Of a DNA stretch of 64,000 bases, positions 1-7,927 are shown piece by piece (the first letter of the stretch is position 1; each line of letters begins with the position of its first letter). The notes under the pieces were generated by a model. The model worked only from the letters and a program-made list of their open reading frames with translations. It ran no database searches and was not told where the DNA came from. The translations under genes and the position numbers were made by a program. The DNA comes from Bacteroidales bacterium (GTDB taxonomy: Bacteria > Bacteroidota > Bacteroidia > Bacteroidales > F082), in the NCBI GenBank assembly GCA_017645275.1, contig JAGCPH010000011.1, positions 1 through 64,000 of the forward strand. Reading direction: 5' to 3'.

Positions 1-97
1 TGACGTTGGTGATGGTGATGCCTGGATATTGCTTGTCTTTCACACATGATGCCAGACCGAGTACAAGGGCTAATGCCACAAATAATATCTTTTTCAT
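1..97 (-). CDS. Lipoprotein, N-terminal part only
   Basis: A minus-strand reading frame starts at the ATG at 97 and runs off the left edge. The 32 visible residues are a signal peptide with a lipobox (LGLASC), so the cysteine at residue 18 would be lipidated and the protein anchored in the envelope. The mature part begins VKDKQYPGITITNV. Too little is visible to name a family. It lies 37 bases downstream of the porin gene on the same strand and may share its transcript. Confidence 0.75.
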   Translation of the reverse strand, partial: MKKILFVALALVLGLASCVKDKQYPGITITNV

Positions 98-133
98 ATT
101 AGTTCAATTTTAAATGTTAAACAATCTGGTTCG

Positions 134-1528
134 TTAGAAAGCGATTTGGAAACGTCCGAGAAGCATGCTGTAGTTCACGCCGGCGTCACCGTCTTTAGCG
201 ACGACTTTGGTGAAGTCCTTGGTAGGATTGCCAGCTGCGTCGAGACCGACGTTGAGTTTGCCCTTACCGTTAGCATAGCGGTCGTTGTTGACATATTGGT
301 AGTTGAGAACGATTTTGACGTTTTTGCCGAAGTAGAAGTTGAGACCGGCACCGAAGAGGTCTGCCGAACCGCCATAGATGGCGTCAGCACCGCGGTTTTC
401 ATAGTCGTTCAGGTCGATGAACTCATATTTGAGTGTGAGCTCTATGTCGCCCCAGCTACGGCCAGCGCGAACGCGGTTGAACTTGGCACCGTCGGAGTCG
501 TAGGTCTGCTTGCCGCCAAGGAGGAGATAGCTGCCTTCAACATACCAACCACCGAATTTATATGGATCGATGTTCAAATCTTTCTTCATATAAGTGGTGT
601 TGCCAATCCATGCACCTTCGATACGGAGTCCATCATAGTGACCTGCGAGCTCCACAGTGTATATGAGGCTGTGGTCGGTGTTCTTGATATCGTCTGTGTC
701 GAGATATTTCTTGCGGTTGATGGTGGTCGCATTACGTGTGCTGTAACGTACGCCTGCATATGCTCCCATCTCATCAGATGTTTTAGGTGTGTCCCACATG
801 ATAGAACCGCCGACATGGATACCGTAGTTGAGCTCGTTTATTGGGCGTGCCACGATTTTTCCGACGTAAGAGATGCCTTCGTCCATGCCGTAGTTCTTGT
901 TGTTGTCCTCAACGAATGTACGTGTCTCCTGACCTTCGATTTCCTGGAAGAGGATGCTCGCGCTCGCAAACACATATTTGTTGTAGTATTTACCAAAGAT
1001 ACCGAGATGACGGCTTGGCGCAAATGCCTGAACTACCATCGGGCGTTCCATAAACTCAAGGTAACGTGATGAGGTGTTACGTGAGATGGAGAAGTCTGGC
1101 TTCATGTTACCGACGGTGAACTGGAAATTCTTGAGACCTGTGTAACGGACGACAGCGTCTTTGAGCTCGAATGAGCCATTAGCGAGTTCCATATCGATCT
1201 CGCCATACCACTGCGGAGTAATCTGGCCCTTCACGGCGAAACGTGCACGACGGAGGTTCGCACCGTCACCGATGGGGTCTGCCCACTTCTGCTCACCGAA
1301 GTAATTGCCGAAATCTACCTGAACTCTGGTGTCAAACCACAGTTTGTAGTCCTTGTCTTTTGATTCGAAGACGAGGATGCCATCACGCTCGGTGGCAGTC
1401 ACATCCTTAATGTCCACTTTGTTGCCGTACTGGTCAACAGCCTTCTTTTCACTTGAGGCTTGATCAGCTTGTGCAAAAGCAATTGTTCCTAAGAACAATG
1501 CAAGAATCATAAATGAAAGCTTTTTCAT
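134..1528 (-). CDS. Phosphate-selective porin (OprO/OprP-like) outer-membrane protein
   Basis: A 464-residue protein with a cleavable signal peptide (MKKLSF...GTIAFAQ) and a sequence ending in F, as outer-membrane barrels do. After a short N-terminal linker the body alternates aromatic and polar residues in many predicted strands (for example the VQVDFGNYFG, LRRARFAVKGQ and GEIDMELANGSFELKDAVVRY region), which is the pattern of the phosphate-selective porin O/P family. It would form a passive channel in the outer membrane; in Bacteroidota such porins are often not specific for phosphate, so the substrate is open. It follows the two C1 peptidase genes on the minus strand with a 33-base gap, so co-transcription is likely. 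No T9SS sorting domain is present. Confidence 0.75.
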   Translation of the reverse strand: MKKLSFMILALFLGTIAFAQADQASSEKKAVDQYGNKVDIKDVTATERDGILVFESKDKDYKLWFDTRVQVDFGNYFGEQKWADPIGDGANLRRARFAVKGQITPQWYGEIDMELANGSFELKDAVVRYTGLKNFQFTVGNMKPDFSISRNTSSRYLEFMERPMVVQAFAPSRHLGIFGKYYNKYVFASASILFQEIEGQETRTFVEDNNKNYGMDEGISYVGKIVARPINELNYGIHVGGSIMWDTPKTSDEMGAYAGVRYSTRNATTINRKKYLDTDDIKNTDHSLIYTVELAGHYDGLRIEGAWIGNTTYMKKDLNIDPYKFGGWYVEGSYLLLGGKQTYDSDGAKFNRVRAGRSWGDIELTLKYEFIDLNDYENRGADAIYGGSADLFGAGLNFYFGKNVKIVLNYQYVNNDRYANGKGKLNVGLDAAGNPTKDFTKVVAKDGDAGVNYSMLLGRFQIAF

Positions 1529-1561
1529 AGTTGTATTATTTTAGTTAGGTTAGGTAAAAAA

Positions 1562-2788
1562 TTATTTGATACCGAGTTTCTTTCTGATTGCTTTCGGAAG
1601 AGCGTCTTTATGAACCACGTAGTTCAAGGTCTTGTAGCGCACGAATGCTTCTGATGCGTACCACATTCCGTTGTAGTTGCCTGCATCGCCCCATGAGTTC
1701 TTGACCAGGAAATAGACATTGCCCATCTGGTCTTTTGCCTTGCCGTAGATCACCATGCCGTGGTCGTCGGTTGTCTCATAGTTGTTGTAAGCGTCGATAC
1801 GGTCCTGATCGTTGACCCAACGTTGTGGGGTAGGTCTCTTCATGGCTTCCTGCTGACGGTCGGCGGCGCTGAGGCCGTTCCAGTGTGCGAAGTCGGTGCC
1901 CGACTTGTCGGCTGCCTGGTTCTGAAGGTCTGGGAGCACGCAAACGCCTGCCATCTTACCACGGAGCCAGCCTTTTTCACTGACGTCAGCACCCCAAGCA
2001 ATCGGGTAACCGTTGTCGATTGCGTTGTTCATCACCTCCATGAACTCGTCGACTGGGAGGTTGTAAGCCTTGCCGCCACGCCAGTTGTCCTGAACCTCGA
2101 TAATGAATGGCTCATACCATGGCTGGTGTGCGAAAGAGGCGAGGTTGACATAGTCGTCCATGTTCAAGCCTGTTGACTGCGCAAACTCCATAGGAGTGTA
2201 TTCCTTGCCGTTATAGGTGAACTTCTCTGGCACCTTGCCGATGTAAGCGTCGAGGATGCCGTTGAAGGCTGTCTTCCAAAGAGGGGTGTGGTTCTCATCG
2301 GTTCCGAGCTGGAGACTTCTGCATTTGATGACGCCTTCAAGGAAATTGGTGCTCACAGATGTTAATTCTGAGAAATCGCTGAGGCTGTCGCCGTGCATCT
2401 GACCTGCGCTCATCTCTTCGTCAGGCATGAGGCCGTAGTGTTTGATGGCGTAGATGACATCGCCGAATGAGCCGCCTTCTGCGTATGACACGTCGCCGTG
2501 TGTGCGGACAGTGCGGTCAGCTCTGTCCTGATAGGTCTTGTAAACGATGTACATCTCTGAGAAGTTGTACTCAGGCTTGCCCATACGGAGGAGTTCCGCC
2601 TCGAAGAAACCGAGTGTCGAGTAGCACCAGCATGTGCCTGCTCTGTTTTGGTCTTTCACCGAAGTGACTTGTAACTCTTTGATGATCTCGAATTTGTAGC
2701 CTTCTTCTTCAGGCTCGCTTGCCTCTTGTGCAAATGTAGGCACGCTGAACAACATCACAGCGGCCAGAATTAAGTGTTTGAATTTCAT
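1562..2788 (-). CDS. Secreted C1-family cysteine peptidase (bleomycin hydrolase/PepC type)
   Basis: A 408-residue papain-clan peptidase with a signal peptide (cleavage near TFAQ). The oxyanion glutamine and catalytic cysteine are in DQNRAGTCWCYSTLGF (Cys53), the catalytic histidine in TDDHGMVIYG (about His343), and the asparagine in KNSWG (about Asn364), so the triad is intact. The spacing with a long central helical insertion resembles the C1B bleomycin hydrolase/aminopeptidase C group rather than classical papain. Unlike cytosolic PepC it is exported, presumably to the periplasm or surface. It is a paralogue of the next upstream gene (2865-4058) and lies 76 bases downstream of it. No T9SS C-terminal domain is seen. 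Confidence 0.85.
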   Translation of the reverse strand: MKFKHLILAAVMLFSVPTFAQEASEPEEEGYKFEIIKELQVTSVKDQNRAGTCWCYSTLGFFEAELLRMGKPEYNFSEMYIVYKTYQDRADRTVRTHGDVSYAEGGSFGDVIYAIKHYGLMPDEEMSAGQMHGDSLSDFSELTSVSTNFLEGVIKCRSLQLGTDENHTPLWKTAFNGILDAYIGKVPEKFTYNGKEYTPMEFAQSTGLNMDDYVNLASFAHQPWYEPFIIEVQDNWRGGKAYNLPVDEFMEVMNNAIDNGYPIAWGADVSEKGWLRGKMAGVCVLPDLQNQAADKSGTDFAHWNGLSAADRQQEAMKRPTPQRWVNDQDRIDAYNNYETTDDHGMVIYGKAKDQMGNVYFLVKNSWGDAGNYNGMWYASEAFVRYKTLNYVVHKDALPKAIRKKLGIK

Positions 2789-2828
2789 TTGTTAATTATT
2801 TTAATTTGTTAATAATTTCTTTATATGA

Positions 2829-2862
2829 GATTTCTCCACTCCCTTCGGTCGGTCGAAATGAC
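2829..2862. repeat. Half copy of palindromic repeat family C
   Basis: The stretch GATTTCTCCACTCCCTTCGG...TCGAAATGAC matches the right half of the family C element seen whole at 9998-10088 and 52707-52787. It ends two bases before the stop codon of the C1 peptidase gene at 2865. Confidence 0.8.
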
Positions 2863-2864
2863 GA

Positions 2865-4058
2865 CTAGAAGAGTTTGTCTTTCATAGTATCGCTGAAAGC
2901 TGCCTTGTTAACTGTGAAAAACACGGTGTGGAGCTTCACAAACTGCTCTGAGCAGTACCAATAGCCTGCGTATGGGCCTGTCTCGCCCCATGAGTTTTTC
3001 ACCTTATAATATTTGGTGCCGTTCTGGTCGTGTGCGATGCCGACGATGAGCATGGAGTGGTCGTCGCCTGTGCTCCAGTCGTTGTAAGCTGTCTGATGCA
3101 TCTCCTCTGTGACTTCCTTTTCAGGAATCACATATTCGAAAGTGTATTGTTTCTCGAGCACTTCCGTATCTGTCATCTTCTTGAATGCCTTAGGGTTGCT
3201 TTCGCGGATAGCGTTGACGTCGTCGGTTGGGACGATGGCGACACCTGCCTTGCGTGAGAAACCTTTGTCGCTGACATCCTGAGCCCAGCCTACGGTGTAG
3301 CCGTTGTTCAAGGCGTTGTCGAGCTCGGCCATCATCTCATCGAATGGCATGTTATAGCTCGGAGTGTTGGTCCAGTTGTCAGGAATCATGATGTTGAACG
3401 GCTTGTACATCTCTTTGTCGGTGAATGATGCGAACTGCACATAATCGTTGAGGTCGAGGGCATATTTCTCGGCGAACGATTTCGGGTCGTATTTTGCGCC
3501 GTTGTACTCAAATTCCTCAGGAACCTCGCCGAGATAAGCGTCGAGGATGCCTTTCAAAGCCTTTGGATAGGTCTCGTAGAGGATGCGTCCGCTGCTTTTC
3601 TGTGTGACTGTTTTGGCATAGCCTTCAATAGCTTTTTGGAGCTCGCCGTGGTTGTGGCGTGCGAAGCCTTCCATGAAGCCCGGATAAGCCTCGTCGGTGA
3701 TCATTCCGGCATCAGTCATGGCGTAGAGCACGTCGATGACCTCGCCACCGCAGCTGAGGTTGGTGACGCCGTGCATCTGCACAAAACGGTCGAATTTCTT
3801 GGCGTAAGCCCAACGCACGAAGTACATCTCCGAAAGGTTGAGTTTCACATCGTATTTTCTTAGGATCTCGGCCTCGACAAAGCCTGTTCCGGCAAAGCAC
3901 CAGCAAGTGCCTGATGAAGCTTGGTTTTGCACTATGGTGTGAGGCACTTCAACATCATCGGTGATCTGGTAGACGGCTTTTTCGTCTTTCTGAGCCTGCA
4001 TTGGCATTGCGAGAAGTGTCGCGACAGCCAGCAATACTATACTTTTTAAAATTTTCAT
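2865..4058 (-). CDS. Secreted C1-family cysteine peptidase, paralogue
   Basis: A 397-residue paralogue of the neighbouring 1562-2788 gene. A signal peptide (cleavage near MQAQ) precedes a papain-like domain with the motif VQNQASSGTCWCFAGTGF (catalytic Cys52), GDDHSMLIVG (about His334) and KNSWG (about Asn355). The catalytic residues are complete. Both proteins share the same layout, including the DAYLGEVPEEF / DAYIGKVPEKF segment and a YNMPFDE / YNLPVDE segment, so they arose by tandem duplication. It is the first gene of a minus-strand series (two peptidases, porin, lipoprotein) with a promoter-like CAAAAATA just upstream at 4084-4091. Likely role: periplasmic or extracellular peptide trimming. 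Confidence 0.85.
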   Translation of the reverse strand: MKILKSIVLLAVATLLAMPMQAQKDEKAVYQITDDVEVPHTIVQNQASSGTCWCFAGTGFVEAEILRKYDVKLNLSEMYFVRWAYAKKFDRFVQMHGVTNLSCGGEVIDVLYAMTDAGMITDEAYPGFMEGFARHNHGELQKAIEGYAKTVTQKSSGRILYETYPKALKGILDAYLGEVPEEFEYNGAKYDPKSFAEKYALDLNDYVQFASFTDKEMYKPFNIMIPDNWTNTPSYNMPFDEMMAELDNALNNGYTVGWAQDVSDKGFSRKAGVAIVPTDDVNAIRESNPKAFKKMTDTEVLEKQYTFEYVIPEKEVTEEMHQTAYNDWSTGDDHSMLIVGIAHDQNGTKYYKVKNSWGETGPYAGYWYCSEQFVKLHTVFFTVNKAAFSDTMKDKLF

Positions 4059-4083
4059 AGCTAAAATTTTTTATTTCAAGCTA

Positions 4084-4091
4084 CAAAAATA
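4084..4091 (-). promoter_or_regulatory. Bacteroidota -7 promoter element (minus strand)
   Basis: CAAAAATA on the plus strand reads TATTTTTG on the minus strand, matching TAnnTTTG, 26 bases upstream of the start of the C1 peptidase at 4058. Confidence 0.55.
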
Positions 4092-4163
4092 CAAATATTT
4101 TCTAAAACTCTTAAATTTTGTGATAAAAATAAAAAAAAATCTCATATTAGTAAGATATTTTAC

Positions 4164-4171
4164 TATTTTTG
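4164..4171 (+). promoter_or_regulatory. Bacteroidota -7 promoter element
   Basis: TATTTTTG followed by C matches TAnnTTTG. It lies inside the upstream in-frame extension of the cysteate synthase frame and therefore argues that translation starts at 4192 and not at 4120. Confidence 0.6.
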
Positions 4172-4191
4172 CATTTTCAAATTTAAAAATT

Positions 4192-5487
4192 ATGGCATTT
4201 CAACCAACAAAATACCAAGTTAAAAACATCGCTGACGGCCGCGTTTGCGACGATGCAGGATGGATGCTCGACTTCCCGGACAGCGAGAAACCGAGTCTGA
4301 TTCGCGCTATCTATGAGAAGAAACAGCTTGAGGTGAAAGAGGAGAACGGCGGTTTGTACCGTTTTGCCGACTGGCTTCCGATAAAGACATTGTTGAAAAA
4401 CGCTTCATGCCCAGTGACTTATAAGAGTGAAAAGCTCGCCAAGAAGCTGGGACTCAACAACTTATACATCACTTTCAGCGGATATAACCCTGTTATCGGC
4501 GCAAAGATGCGTACCTGCTCATTTAAGGAAACCGAGGCTTACACTGTGTGTGCACGTCTTGGTGAAAAAGAACGTGAACAGGTGATGGTGGTGTCGTCGG
4601 CAGGCAACACGGCACGCGCCTTCGCACAGGTGTGCTCCGACAACAATATCAAGCTTTTGCTGACGGTTCCGGAGGATAACATCAACGCGTTATGGTTTGA
4701 GAAGCCGCTGAATCCGTGTGTGAAACTGCTTTGCACAGAGAGCGGCAGCGACTATTTCGACGCTATTAATTTAGGTAATATTGTTTGCGAAATGGACGGC
4801 TTCTTCGCTGAGGGAGGCGCTAAGAACATCGCACGTCGTGATGGCATGAGCACCACCATGATGTCGGCTGTGACTTTCATCGGACGCATCCCTGACTTCT
4901 ATTTCCAGGCTGTGGGTAGCGGCACAGGTGCCATCGCGGCATGGGAAGCCAACCTGCGTTTTATCGAGGACGGCCGCTTCGGCACGAACAAAGCGAAGAT
5001 TTACGTCTCACAGAACGCTCCGTTCCTGCCAATGTATGACGCTTGGAAGGCTCATTCAAGGGCGATGTTGCCATACGACGCTGAGCAGGCACGTAAAGAC
5101 GCAGCCGAGATAGTGGCGAAGGTGCTTTCAAACCGCAAGCCGCCATATTCATTGGCTGGAGGCTTGTACGACGCTATGGTCGACACTGATGGCGACTTCT
5201 TCGCAGTGACCAACGCGGAGGCACAGAAGGCTTGCGATATGTTTGAGGAACTCGAAGGCATCGACATTTACCACGCAGCTGGTGTGGCGACCGCCTCATT
5301 GATGCAGGCTGTTGAAAACAAACAAGTAAAAGCCGACGATGTCGTTATGCTCAACATCACAGGCGGCGGCGAGAAACTGTTCAAACAGCACAACGACGTC
5401 TGGTATCTGAAACCTGACAAGGTGTTCGGAGTGAACGCAAGCAAAGACGAAATAAAGGACTTTGCTAAGTTAGTCTTTAGTCTCTAG
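4192..5487 (+). CDS. Cysteate synthase-like PLP enzyme (threonine synthase superfamily)
   Basis: A 431-residue fold-type II PLP enzyme. In the family, cysteate synthase makes L-cysteate from phosphoserine and sulfite; it was defined in Methanosarcina and close homologues are common in Bacteroidales. Diagnostic segments visible are PVTYKSEKLAKKLGLNNLY, FSGYNP, the PLP-lysine segment TCSFKETEA, SSAGNTARAFA, AVGSGTGAIAAWE and GGLYDAMVDTDG, which fit cysteate synthase better than ordinary threonine synthase. The ATG at 4192 is chosen because a promoter-like TATTTTTG lies just before it. The C-terminal residues LVFSL and the TAG stop are encoded by a heptamer repeat tract shared with recX. In Bacteroidota cysteate could feed sulfonolipid synthesis; that role is inference. 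Confidence 0.75.
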   Translation: MAFQPTKYQVKNIADGRVCDDAGWMLDFPDSEKPSLIRAIYEKKQLEVKEENGGLYRFADWLPIKTLLKNASCPVTYKSEKLAKKLGLNNLYITFSGYNPVIGAKMRTCSFKETEAYTVCARLGEKEREQVMVVSSAGNTARAFAQVCSDNNIKLLLTVPEDNINALWFEKPLNPCVKLLCTESGSDYFDAINLGNIVCEMDGFFAEGGAKNIARRDGMSTTMMSAVTFIGRIPDFYFQAVGSGTGAIAAWEANLRFIEDGRFGTNKAKIYVSQNAPFLPMYDAWKAHSRAMLPYDAEQARKDAAEIVAKVLSNRKPPYSLAGGLYDAMVDTDGDFFAVTNAEAQKACDMFEELEGIDIYHAAGVATASLMQAVENKQVKADDVVMLNITGGGEKLFKQHNDVWYLKPDKVFGVNASKDEIKDFAKLVFSL

Positions 5488-5503
5488 TCTTTAGTTTTTA
5501 GAC
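5471..5503. repeat. Heptamer-period tract, unit TAGTCTT
   Basis: About four and a half copies of a 7-nt unit (TAGTCTT, TAGTCTC, TAGTCTT, TAGTTTT, TAGAC). It overlaps the 3' end of the cysteate synthase gene and provides its TAG stop codon. The same tract recurs at 13951-13991 and 31622-31646. Confidence 0.8.
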
Positions 5504-5512
5504 ATATAAAAC

Positions 5513-5541
5513 AAAAAGGTCTCTCACGAGAGACCTTTTTT
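5513..5541. terminator. Bidirectional intrinsic terminator
   Basis: A-run, GGTCTCT, short loop, AGAGACC, T-run. The A and T runs on both sides allow termination from both directions, fitting its place between the convergent cysteate synthase and T9SS protein genes. Confidence 0.85.
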
Positions 5542-5572
5542 CTAGCGACTAGCGACTAACGACTAGTTACTA
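5542..5572. repeat. Heptamer-period tract, unit CTAGCGA
   Basis: CTAGCGA, CTAGCGA, CTAACGA, CTAGTTA, CTA. It mirrors the TAGTCTT tract on the other side of the terminator. On the minus strand it supplies the TAG stop codon (5570-5572) of the T9SS protein gene. Confidence 0.75.
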
Positions 5573-7891
5573 TCTCTTCACGACCTTATTCACGGTGCTA
5601 TTGCCATTGACCTCAATGACTTTCACCATGTAAACGCCTGATTCGAGTGCACTCATGTCGACGTTCACGTTCTGTGCTCCGTTGACTGACACCACCTTCT
5701 GGCCGCAGAGGTTGTAAACCTCAACCATGTTGATGTTTGCGCCGCTGACCATGATGTTGCCATTGGTTGGGTTAGGATAGATCTCGTAGCTGCTGCCAGC
5801 TTCTTCCATTCCATCGTACCATGATGAATCGACAGTGACTTTGACTGTCTGTGTTCCTACTGTTGATACGATGCCGATGAATGTCTCAACTTGCTCTTTT
5901 GCATCAAATTGCCATGGAGCGATGTTGACCTGCATGCTTTCGCCGACTTCGAGTGTGTAAGGAAGCACGATCAAGCCTTCAAATTCGATGGCGAGATAGT
6001 TTGTCTCCGGATTCTCAGCGATCTCGCTGATAGTCACAGGAGCAGCGGTGTTGTTGGTGATGGTCAGATATTTCTCTTCATACTGTTCATCGAACACGAT
6101 GTCGTTTGTGCTGAGTGTGAGTGTTGTTGCAGGAGCTGTGGCGGCTTTTACAATCTTCACTGAAGTCATGTCGGTTGTGTAGACTGCCTCGACAGCGACC
6201 ACATTGAACTCTTCTGTTGTGGTTGTTGAATAGGTAAGATCTGGAGTGTTCTGTACCATTTCGCCGTTGACATACACGTTGTAGCTCAATGCGTTGCCAC
6301 CTTCTGGAGCTTCCCATGTGGCTGTCAGGTTGCCATCTTCAGCTGAAACCACGAGGTTCTGCACTGGATATGGGTGGATGTCGGTGTATTCATACAAGAA
6401 ATGGCTGTTGAGCATCTCTTTTGTGCCATATTCCTGAATCCAAGCTGAGACTTCGAGGTCGGTCATCTCTTCGACGTGTGTGCCTGACATGTCTTGTGTG
6501 AACTCGAAATGCTGGTATTCACCGGCTGGGATATTGACTGCGTTGCCTGTGGCTGCTGTCAAGTACTTCATGAAGATGTGGTGGAACGATGTCTCGCCGT
6601 TGGTACCGACGTTGTTGTGAGTCTCTTTCTCATTCACTGAGACGAATGCCTTGGCAGTGGTCAAATCATAGTATGCCATGAAGTCGACTTTGACGGTGAT
6701 GGTGTTGCCGCTGACATTGAATGAGCCTCTCACATCTGCAAAAGCTGGAGCATTGTAATGATTGTCGAGTACAGTCTGCTGAACTGCTGCATAGCCTTGG
6801 TCTTCGCCGTCGAGGAAGCATTGAGGCACTGCACTGACACCGTAATATGTTCTTCTTGTGCCGCCTTCTGAAGTGTAATATGGGTCACCGTTGCCAGGCC
6901 AGTTCATCTGATATTTGGTGTAGGTGAACTTGCCAGGGTTGTTGTTGCAGAGGCTGAGCATAGTGGTGTTCACACTGACGCATGGTCCGCATGTTGAGCT
7001 TGAGAAGTGCTCAATCATAGGGATTCTTTGGGTCTCGCCAAGAGATACGCCGATGGTTTTCTCCAAACTGTTGTTGCTTGGGTCGTCATCAGAGGTGCCA
7101 TTTACAGCCTCGATGCTTACTGTGAGGTTGTATGTGCCAGGAATGAATGTCACTGGTTCGGTGAAAGTGAGTTGTGCCGACTGGAATGTGCTGAGGTTTA
7201 AGCTGAAAGTCTCAACAACAGCTGATTCGTTGTCAATTTGATATGACATAGTGATTTCATTCACTGTTTCGACACCTTTGTTTGTAACTGTGCATGCGAT
7301 GTCTTTTGTTCCGGCGCCAATCACGCTGTTGAGGTCGATTGTTGCCAGTTGTGCGTCAAGATTTTCTTGAGTAAAGATTTCGATATCGTCGAAATACCAG
7401 TCGTTGATGTTGTAGCTGCTTCCGTTGAAATAGATGCAGAACATAACGTTGTCGTTGCCCATGTCGGTTGTTGTGACGTTTTCCATCACAGCCCATGAGC
7501 CGCTTGTGTTGTAACTATGTGTCCAAGCGTCATTCCATGTGGAACCGCCGTCTGATGATGTGGCGACGCCGATGCCGTTGCTTCCCTGGTAGTTGTCAAG
7601 AGCGTGTTTGAAGCTCACAACCACTGAAGTAACTCCTGTAAGGTCGACTGCTGGTGTTACGAGGCGTGTCATGCCGTTGAATTGAGGGCTCCAATCGAGT
7701 TTCATTTCGTTGGCTTCGCCGCCTGCGTTCTGTGTGGCGGAGACGCTCCAGTTTGATGTCTGGCCGATGATTTGCCATCCTTCAGGCAAGCTGTTTCCAT
7801 TGAAATGCTCGTTGATGAATGTGGCTCTTGTCTGAGCAAATACTGATACTGACATCAATATTGCCGCGATGAATAGTAATGTTCTTTTCAT
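5570..7891 (-). CDS. T9SS-exported multidomain protein with Omp28-like thioredoxin-fold domain
   Basis: A 773-residue secreted protein. Order of parts: signal peptide (cleavage near FAQ, residue 20); a choice-of-anchor/MAM-like beta-sandwich to about residue 170 ending DWYFDDIEIF; a CARDB-like domain to about 285; a thioredoxin-fold domain with the CxxC motif SSTCGPCVSVN and cis-proline-like AVPQCFLDGE (about 290-480); a fibronectin type III-like segment (PYPVQNLVVSAEDG); a further beta-sandwich; and a type A T9SS sorting domain starting YEIYPNPTNGN and ending MVKVIEVNGN...VVKR. It should be secreted by T9SS and either released or attached to the surface. The CGPC site suggests a redox or disulfide role, but Omp28-like domains also act as non-enzymatic adhesin parts. 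Codon use (TCA, ACA, CCA rich) differs from housekeeping neighbours. Confidence 0.8.
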   Translation of the reverse strand: MKRTLLFIAAILMSVSVFAQTRATFINEHFNGNSLPEGWQIIGQTSNWSVSATQNAGGEANEMKLDWSPQFNGMTRLVTPAVDLTGVTSVVVSFKHALDNYQGSNGIGVATSSDGGSTWNDAWTHSYNTSGSWAVMENVTTTDMGNDNVMFCIYFNGSSYNINDWYFDDIEIFTQENLDAQLATIDLNSVIGAGTKDIACTVTNKGVETVNEITMSYQIDNESAVVETFSLNLSTFQSAQLTFTEPVTFIPGTYNLTVSIEAVNGTSDDDPSNNSLEKTIGVSLGETQRIPMIEHFSSSTCGPCVSVNTTMLSLCNNNPGKFTYTKYQMNWPGNGDPYYTSEGGTRRTYYGVSAVPQCFLDGEDQGYAAVQQTVLDNHYNAPAFADVRGSFNVSGNTITVKVDFMAYYDLTTAKAFVSVNEKETHNNVGTNGETSFHHIFMKYLTAATGNAVNIPAGEYQHFEFTQDMSGTHVEEMTDLEVSAWIQEYGTKEMLNSHFLYEYTDIHPYPVQNLVVSAEDGNLTATWEAPEGGNALSYNVYVNGEMVQNTPDLTYSTTTTEEFNVVAVEAVYTTDMTSVKIVKAATAPATTLTLSTNDIVFDEQYEEKYLTITNNTAAPVTISEIAENPETNYLAIEFEGLIVLPYTLEVGESMQVNIAPWQFDAKEQVETFIGIVSTVGTQTVKVTVDSSWYDGMEEAGSSYEIYPNPTNGNIMVSGANINMVEVYNLCGQKVVSVNGAQNVNVDMSALESGVYMVKVIEVNGNSTVNKVVKR

Positions 7892-7915
7892 ATTATTATA
7901 AGTTTAAAACAGTTG

Positions 7916-7923
7916 CAAATATA
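7916..7923 (-). promoter_or_regulatory. Bacteroidota -7 promoter element (minus strand)
   Basis: CAAATATA on the plus strand is TATATTTG on the minus strand, 25 bases upstream of the start of the T9SS protein at 7891. Confidence 0.55.
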
Positions 7924-7927
7924 CATT

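Noticed and set aside
146..1069. 307-codon plus-strand open frame
   Set aside because: It is antisense to the porin gene, has no signal, promoter or family features, and its composition mirrors the codons of the real gene.
5471..5572. Heptamer tracts as a CRISPR array
   Set aside because: Units are 7 bases with no spacers and no cas genes nearby.
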